Below, in pieces: positions 59,702 to 64,000 of a stretch of DNA of 64,000 nucleotides. A program made the position numbers and the translations under genes. The notes under the pieces were generated by a model that was not told the origin of the DNA, searched no databases, and was given only the letters and a program-made list of their open reading frames with translations. This DNA is from Rhizobiaceae bacterium (GTDB lineage Bacteria > Pseudomonadota > Alphaproteobacteria > Rhizobiales > Rhizobiaceae), in NCBI GenBank assembly GCA_019635795.1, contig JAHBYV010000005.1, forward strand, positions 159,167 through 223,166, read 5' to 3'. Every line of letters begins with the position of its first letter. Position 1 is the stretch's first letter.

Positions 59702-60841
59702 ATGTGCAGATTGGGTATTGCCGCATTCGCAGTTGGAATTCTGTATCCGACATTGGCTGGAGCGGATGAAACCTACGGTAAATTCGTAGACTTGCCCATT
59801 GCGCTCGAAAACGTACCTAACGGGCAAGGCAAGCCTTTTCGGCTGTTGCGCGAGCTGAAATTCGAGGACCCGAACGGCACGGTTTGGTCTGTGCCTTCCG
59901 GCGGATACACAGACGGCGCGAGCATCCCGTGGCTCTTTCAAATAATTGTTGGCGACAATTACAGCGGTCCTTACTTTCCGGCTGCTGTCATTCACGATTT
60001 TTATTGCTGCGTGCAGTCGCATCTGGCGGTCGATACGCACCGCAGCTTTTATTACGGGATGCTGGCGAACGGAACGCCTGAGTGGCAGGCTTGGCTCATG
60101 TACACCGCGGTTCGTGTTGCTGGTCCGGATTGGTCTGATGCGCAGGTGGTGGCTAATGCGGACGGCAGCCAATGTCTCGATGACATTCAGCAGGTGCCGA
60201 TGGCGATGCAATCATCGCCGACAATAACCTTTGAAACCGGCCCAACCATGGCAATGCGACGGAGCGCACCAAACCCGATGGGCGAATTCGTTGCCGCTGC
60301 CAGCCGTGCGCAGGAGGAGAGGGATACATTTATTCTCTCCAAGCTTATGGCGGTGGCAAAGACGCTCAAGGAAAGCGAAGGCAAGGTGATTGATGTTACC
60401 GGGCTTGGCCAGATTCCCGCGACATTTGAAGGGGTGGAGCAATTGCGGTCAATCGTGAGCCGGGCCACGAATTTTGCGGATTTCAATACGGATGTGAACC
60501 GTACCCAGTTCGATGATTTTGGCCTGCTCGTTCCCATTGAGGGGTCCCTGACTGAACAGGCCAAAACCCTGTCGGATCAGGGTGGATTGAGCAATGTCAG
60601 CCGACCATGGACGGCGTCGGAGCTAAACAGACTTGGCGTTGTTTCGGAGCGATTGCCGCAACGGCTTCCGCAATCCTATTTGCAGGATGCCGCACGCGAT
60701 ACCTCCCTGTCCGGCACAGGGTTGGAATGGTCAGTCGCACGTACGCCACAAGTGCGCCAACAGTGGGACCGGATCATTGATGCAGACCGGAATTTCCGGA
60801 ACTGGAACAATATGCGCGCAGTGCCGGAAATTCAGAGGTAG
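59702..60841 (+). CDS. DUF1353 domain-containing exported protein
   Basis: 379 residues. Signal peptide ends near LAGADET. Residues about 25-150 form DUF1353 with LRELKFEDPNGTVWSVPSGGYTDGASIPW, AAVIHDFYCCVQSHL and FYYGMLANG, an arrangement also seen in phage-encoded DUF1353 proteins. The C-terminal 220 residues are unrelated, helical and without a known fold to me. GAGGAGGCGCGC precedes the ATG. It converges on the carboxylase gene. Confidence 0.8.
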   Translation: MCRLGIAAFAVGILYPTLAGADETYGKFVDLPIALENVPNGQGKPFRLLRELKFEDPNGTVWSVPSGGYTDGASIPWLFQIIVGDNYSGPYFPAAVIHDFYCCVQSHLAVDTHRSFYYGMLANGTPEWQAWLMYTAVRVAGPDWSDAQVVANADGSQCLDDIQQVPMAMQSSPTITFETGPTMAMRRSAPNPMGEFVAAASRAQEERDTFILSKLMAVAKTLKESEGKVIDVTGLGQIPATFEGVEQLRSIVSRATNFADFNTDVNRTQFDDFGLLVPIEGSLTEQAKTLSDQGGLSNVSRPWTASELNRLGVVSERLPQRLPQSYLQDAARDTSLSGTGLEWSVARTPQVRQQWDRIIDADRNFRNWNNMRAVPEIQR

Positions 60842-60876
60842 CGGATTCACCGCTGACCTCAATTCGCACGCACGGT

Positions 60877-62850
60877 TTACTGGTCCGCAAAGCGAACCAG
60901 AATGGTTCCATCCGTTACTTGCGTCCCCTGGGCGACAATATCCTCAATCACGCCCTCGTGCGCAGCCGTGATTGTGTGCTCCATTTTCATGGCTTCAAGT
61001 ATGAGAAGCGCCTGACCTTTGCTGACCGCTTCGCCTTTGGCCGCCATAACCAGCTTTGCAAGTCCAGGCATTGGCGCGCGCATTGAGGAAGCGCCGACCT
61101 CGCTTTCAGCCGCGGCAGCAAAAGGGTCGTAGACGGAGAAGGTATATGCGTGCCCGGCATCAAATACGGTCACATGGCCCGGCCAAATGGCAAAGCGTTT
61201 CCCACGCTCATCGCTGCCTGGAGCGGGATATTCATAAGGCCGGTCGCTCTTCTCCAGCAGCACCGAAAATCGGCCATTCTTCAAACGCGTGACGCGCCCC
61301 GTGATTGGGGTATCTCCAAGCCCAATTGTGGTGCCGCGGGAAAGCGGATGAAAATGGGAATATCCGCCAATGGCCGTCCAAGGATCGTTTGACTGTTCAT
61401 CAGATCGTGCACCTGAGGCAACAAGCGCCGCGAAGCTGATAACATCGGCACCCGGTGCCGCGGTCGCCGTCAGCGCGTCCTGCTTGCGCGCAATCATGCC
61501 CGTATCGACATCACCTGCGGCAAAGTCGGAATCCCGCGCCAGCGCAGAAAGAAAGGCGGCGTTCGTCACCGAGCCCGCGATCTCTGTTTCGTCTACGGCC
61601 TGTGCCAGCGCATCCAGCGCACTTGCGCGCTGATCAGCGTGGGTCACGATCTTGGCAATCATCGGGTCGTAGAACGGGGAAATTGCATCGCCAGAACGAA
61701 CGCCAGTCTCAATGCGCAGCGTGGAACCCTCAGTCGCGTCTTCGGGGAAGCGCAGGTGATGCAGTGTGCCGATTGCCGGAAGGAAGCCTTTGCTTGCATC
61801 TTCCGCGTAGAGCCGCGCCTCAAAGGCGTGGCCACGAAGTTGAATGTCATCTTGCGTTGCGGGTAGGGGCTCACCGGCAGCAACGCGCAATTGCCATTCC
61901 ACGAGGTCAACACCGGTAATCATCTCTGTTACGGGGTGCTCAACCTGAAGGCGCGTGTTCATTTCCATGAACCAGAAACGATCGGGTCGCAGTCCTTCGG
62001 ACGCGTCGACGATGAACTCAATCGTGCCCGCACCGGAATAAGCGATAGCTTTGGCCGCCTTCACCGCAGCGTCGGTCATTGCCGCACGCATTTCGGCGGT
62101 CATGCCGGGGGCAGGGGCTTCTTCAATCACCTTCTGGTGGCGGCGCTGTGCAGAACAATCACGTTCGAACAGATGCACGGCGTTTCCGTGATTGTCGCCG
62201 AAAACCTGCACCTCGATATGACGAGGCTTTTCGACATATTTTTCGATCAGAACCGCATCATCGCCGAACGCCGCCTTTGCCTCTCTTTTGGCTCCATTCA
62301 GCGCCTCGGAAAACTCTTCGGGCCGCTCAACGCGCCGCATACCTTTTCCACCGCCACCTGCACGCGCCTTGATCAGCACTGGATAGCCAATGTCGTTGGC
62401 CTTGTTCGCCAGCACCACAAGCTCCTGTGCCTCGCCATGGTATCCCGGAACAACCGGAACGCCTGCTTCTTCCATCAGCCGTTTTGCAGCGTCCTTGAGG
62501 CCCATTGCTCGAATAGAGGCGGCCGAAGGGCCGATGAAAATCAGTCCTGCATTGACAACCTGGTCCACAAAGTCCGGGTTTTCAGACAAAAAACCATATC
62601 CGGGGTGAATAGCCTGTGCGCCGGTTGACTTCGCGGCCTCGATTATCCGGTCGCCGCGCAAATAGCTCTCGCTGACCTGTGAACCGCCAATATGAACAGC
62701 TTCGTCCGCACTGCGAACATGCAAGGAGTCTTTATCCGCATCGGAATAAACGGCGACCGTTTTGACACCAAGGCGTCTGGCGGTGCGAATGATCCGGCAC
62801 GCAATTTCACCTCTGTTGGCGATCAGGATTTTGGTGAAGGGCGGCTTCAT
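60877..62850 (-). CDS. pccA: Biotin-containing acyl-CoA carboxylase alpha subunit (propionyl-CoA type)
   Basis: 657 residues from MKPPFTKILIANRGEIACR, with GAGGTAAG before the ATG. Biotin carboxylase N-terminus, ATP-grasp domain (KARAGGGGKGMRRV), EMNTRLQVEHPVTEMITG, a linker domain and the C-terminal biotinyl domain with LEAMKMEHTI. It carboxylates biotin and, with a beta subunit (not seen in the window), makes methylmalonyl-CoA from propionyl-CoA. Methylcrotonyl- or general acyl-CoA specificity cannot be excluded from sequence alone. Confidence 0.93.
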   Translation of the reverse strand: MKPPFTKILIANRGEIACRIIRTARRLGVKTVAVYSDADKDSLHVRSADEAVHIGGSQVSESYLRGDRIIEAAKSTGAQAIHPGYGFLSENPDFVDQVVNAGLIFIGPSAASIRAMGLKDAAKRLMEEAGVPVVPGYHGEAQELVVLANKANDIGYPVLIKARAGGGGKGMRRVERPEEFSEALNGAKREAKAAFGDDAVLIEKYVEKPRHIEVQVFGDNHGNAVHLFERDCSAQRRHQKVIEEAPAPGMTAEMRAAMTDAAVKAAKAIAYSGAGTIEFIVDASEGLRPDRFWFMEMNTRLQVEHPVTEMITGVDLVEWQLRVAAGEPLPATQDDIQLRGHAFEARLYAEDASKGFLPAIGTLHHLRFPEDATEGSTLRIETGVRSGDAISPFYDPMIAKIVTHADQRASALDALAQAVDETEIAGSVTNAAFLSALARDSDFAAGDVDTGMIARKQDALTATAAPGADVISFAALVASGARSDEQSNDPWTAIGGYSHFHPLSRGTTIGLGDTPITGRVTRLKNGRFSVLLEKSDRPYEYPAPGSDERGKRFAIWPGHVTVFDAGHAYTFSVYDPFAAAAESEVGASSMRAPMPGLAKLVMAAKGEAVSKGQALLILEAMKMEHTITAAHEGVIEDIVAQGTQVTDGTILVRFADQ

Positions 62851-62936
62851 TCTTACCTCACAAGTCGCACAAGCAAATATGGCGGACACAAGGTGCATAA
62901 TGCGCCTTGAGCCGCCATGAAAGCCCAAATTCGCAC

Positions 62937-63695
62937 TTATTTGGTGTTACTAACCATCCCGAAATGTGCGCCTTGGGGGTCGGTGCAGTTTGCCACCCAC
63001 TGATTGCCCGGAACTACCATAGGTTCCATCAGAATCTTTCCGCCTCCGGACTTCACCCGCGCCACTGCTGCATCGATTCCATCCACGATAAAATAAAATC
63101 CCCAGCAAACGGGAACGTTTGCCGGGCGGTTCATCATCGCGCCCATATCAACTCCATTGTGCGCAATGATCTGATAGATACCCATTTCGCCCATATCCAT
63201 CGGCTCGCCCTTGGTCCAACCATAAAGACCGGAATAATAGGCGAAAGCAGCCTGCCAATCGTCGGCCATCAGCTCGTTCCAGCCTACGTGTCCCGGCGTC
63301 ATTGGTTCAGCGGGAGGTTGATCCGGGCCTTGTGGCTCAATCATCATGTACATCGCACCCTGCGGGTCAGAAGCGACAACGATTTTTCCGACGCCGCCGC
63401 CAATTTCCATTGGTCCGCGATGAACGGTGCCACCGGCTTTCTTCAACGCATTCACATCGGCCTCTATATCCTTGGAAGCGATGTACCCGACCCATGCCGG
63501 CGGCATTCCATTGGCTCTGGCCTCTTCGGGAATAGCCATGAGGCCACCAATGCCGCGGTCGCCGGCCATAAGAATGGTGTAGTCATCGGCTGCTGGAAAA
63601 GGTTCCGGCTTCCAGCCCATAACGTCTGCATAAAAGGTTTGGGCGGCGGCGGGGTCGCTGGTCATGAGTTCGTGCCAAATGAAGCCTGCAGACAT
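62937..63695 (-). CDS. VOC (glyoxalase/bleomycin-resistance) family protein
   Basis: 252 residues from MSAGFIWHELMTSDPAAAQ, with GGAG before the ATG. Two VOC modules: about 6-118 (FIWHELMTSDPAAAQTFYADVMGWK, VVASDPQGAMYMMIEPQG) and about 130-245 (VGWNELMADDWQAAFAYYSGLYGW, NCTDPQGAHFGMV). The tandem arrangement is that of CFP-30B-like hydroxylase/glyoxalase-type proteins. Metal ligands and substrate are not clear. It lies upstream of the carboxylase gene on the same strand, 86 nt apart. Confidence 0.9.
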   Translation of the reverse strand: MSAGFIWHELMTSDPAAAQTFYADVMGWKPEPFPAADDYTILMAGDRGIGGLMAIPEEARANGMPPAWVGYIASKDIEADVNALKKAGGTVHRGPMEIGGGVGKIVVASDPQGAMYMMIEPQGPDQPPAEPMTPGHVGWNELMADDWQAAFAYYSGLYGWTKGEPMDMGEMGIYQIIAHNGVDMGAMMNRPANVPVCWGFYFIVDGIDAAVARVKSGGGKILMEPMVVPGNQWVANCTDPQGAHFGMVSNTK

Positions 63696-63774
63696 GTCGT
63701 TCTCCTTTGTTCGATCTTGCGTACGCACAAGTAAGACGATCCGCCGTGCAAAGTCCCGACATCGGGATCACAAT

Positions 63775-64000
63775 TCATTTGGCCTTTCGCGTTCTGGTCG
63801 GCTTTAGTCGGGTCGCGCGGGCCAGTGGCACAGCGTCGCCCTCTGTGAGACCCTGCCTGACGGCTTCCGTGACAGTATCGACCACAAAGTCAGCGCTGAT
63901 TTCCTTGGCTTCGATCTTGCGATCCTCATCTACATTGGGAACATAGATGCCCACCCTCAGGCTGGGCTTCGCGCGCTTGAGGCGCCGAACCGCTTGCCTC
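63775..64000 (-). CDS. C-terminal end of an unrecognised protein (5' part beyond the window)
   Basis: An open frame enters from the right edge and stops with TGA at 63775-63777. The visible 74 residues include AVRRLKRAKPSLRVGIYVPNV-like sequence and DFVVDTVTEAVRQGL, ending in a basic tail (TRLKPTRTRKAK). I do not recognise the family. Codon use matches the neighbours. It is on the same strand as the VOC gene, 79 nt upstream of it. Confidence 0.6.
   Translation of the reverse strand, partial: RQAVRRLKRAKPSLRVGIYVPNVDEDRKIEAKEISADFVVDTVTEAVRQGLTEGDAVPLARATRLKPTRTRKAK

Noticed and set aside
1-64000. tRNA, rRNA, CRISPR arrays, insertion sequences and direct-repeat att sites
   Set aside because: Looked for by eye on both strands; none seen. 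A short degenerate repeat or small RNA gene could still be missed without a computed search.

Overview
The window looks like a chromosome segment from a Brucellaceae alphaproteobacterium (Brucella/Ochrobactrum group or a close relative). The grounds are a MucR/Ros regulator, a FeuNPQ-type signalling module, a ccmIEFH-degP block, DivJ- and PleC-type kinases, a tail protein of the family named after Brucella BR0599, and many Rhizobiales DUF proteins. Genus-level placement is inference; no rRNA, tRNA, CRISPR array or insertion sequence was found.

Layout. 0-5.4 kb: end of oligopeptidase B (-), a long AT-rich leader with two tiny ORFs, mucR, a divergent 90-aa gene, then a two-gene unit that I read as GafY (solitary DnaA-domain-IV-like DNA-binding protein) and GafZ (DUF6456), followed by sufE and a DUF5330 protein (-). 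5.6-13.0 kb: DivJ-type kinase with a peptidoglycan-binding protein, DUF1491, DUF2336 (-), a 56-aa protein, and a PBP1A-DUF1214-DUF1254 unit (-). 13.3-27.7 kb: a complete gene transfer agent (GTA) structural cluster on the + strand, from small terminase to the giant baseplate protein, ending with a holin-like gene. 27.7-30.6 kb: feuN-feuP-feuQ and a lipoprotein. 30.7-41.5 kb: ccmIEFH, degP/htrA, a two-component pair and glnE. 41.5-54.4 kb: ETF-QO, uracil-DNA glycosylase, an ABC exporter-like protein, a DMT permease, pepN, pleC and two DUF922 protease-like genes. 54.4-64 kb: AMP nucleosidase, a pair of tiny membrane proteins, a GST, DUF2147, a Sel1-like protein, an orphan amino-acid binding protein, DUF1353, the biotin-carrying carboxylase subunit, a VOC protein and the end of an unrecognised gene.

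The most interesting reading is regulatory. In Caulobacter, GafY activates the GTA promoter and GafZ is a transcription anti-terminator. Here a gafY-gafZ-like pair lies about 9 kb from an intact GTA cluster. That cluster has a consensus-like promoter (13288-13316), a perfect intrinsic terminator in its leader before the first gene (13382-13407), an alternative hairpin that would block it (13364-13387), and a second strong terminator directly after the major capsid gene (18529-18567). The sequence therefore appears to hold both the anti-termination factor and the terminators it would have to overcome. DivJ and PleC, which act on the DivK-CtrA pathway that influences GTA production in other alphaproteobacteria, flank the cluster. 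These functional links are inferred from family knowledge and sequence patterns.
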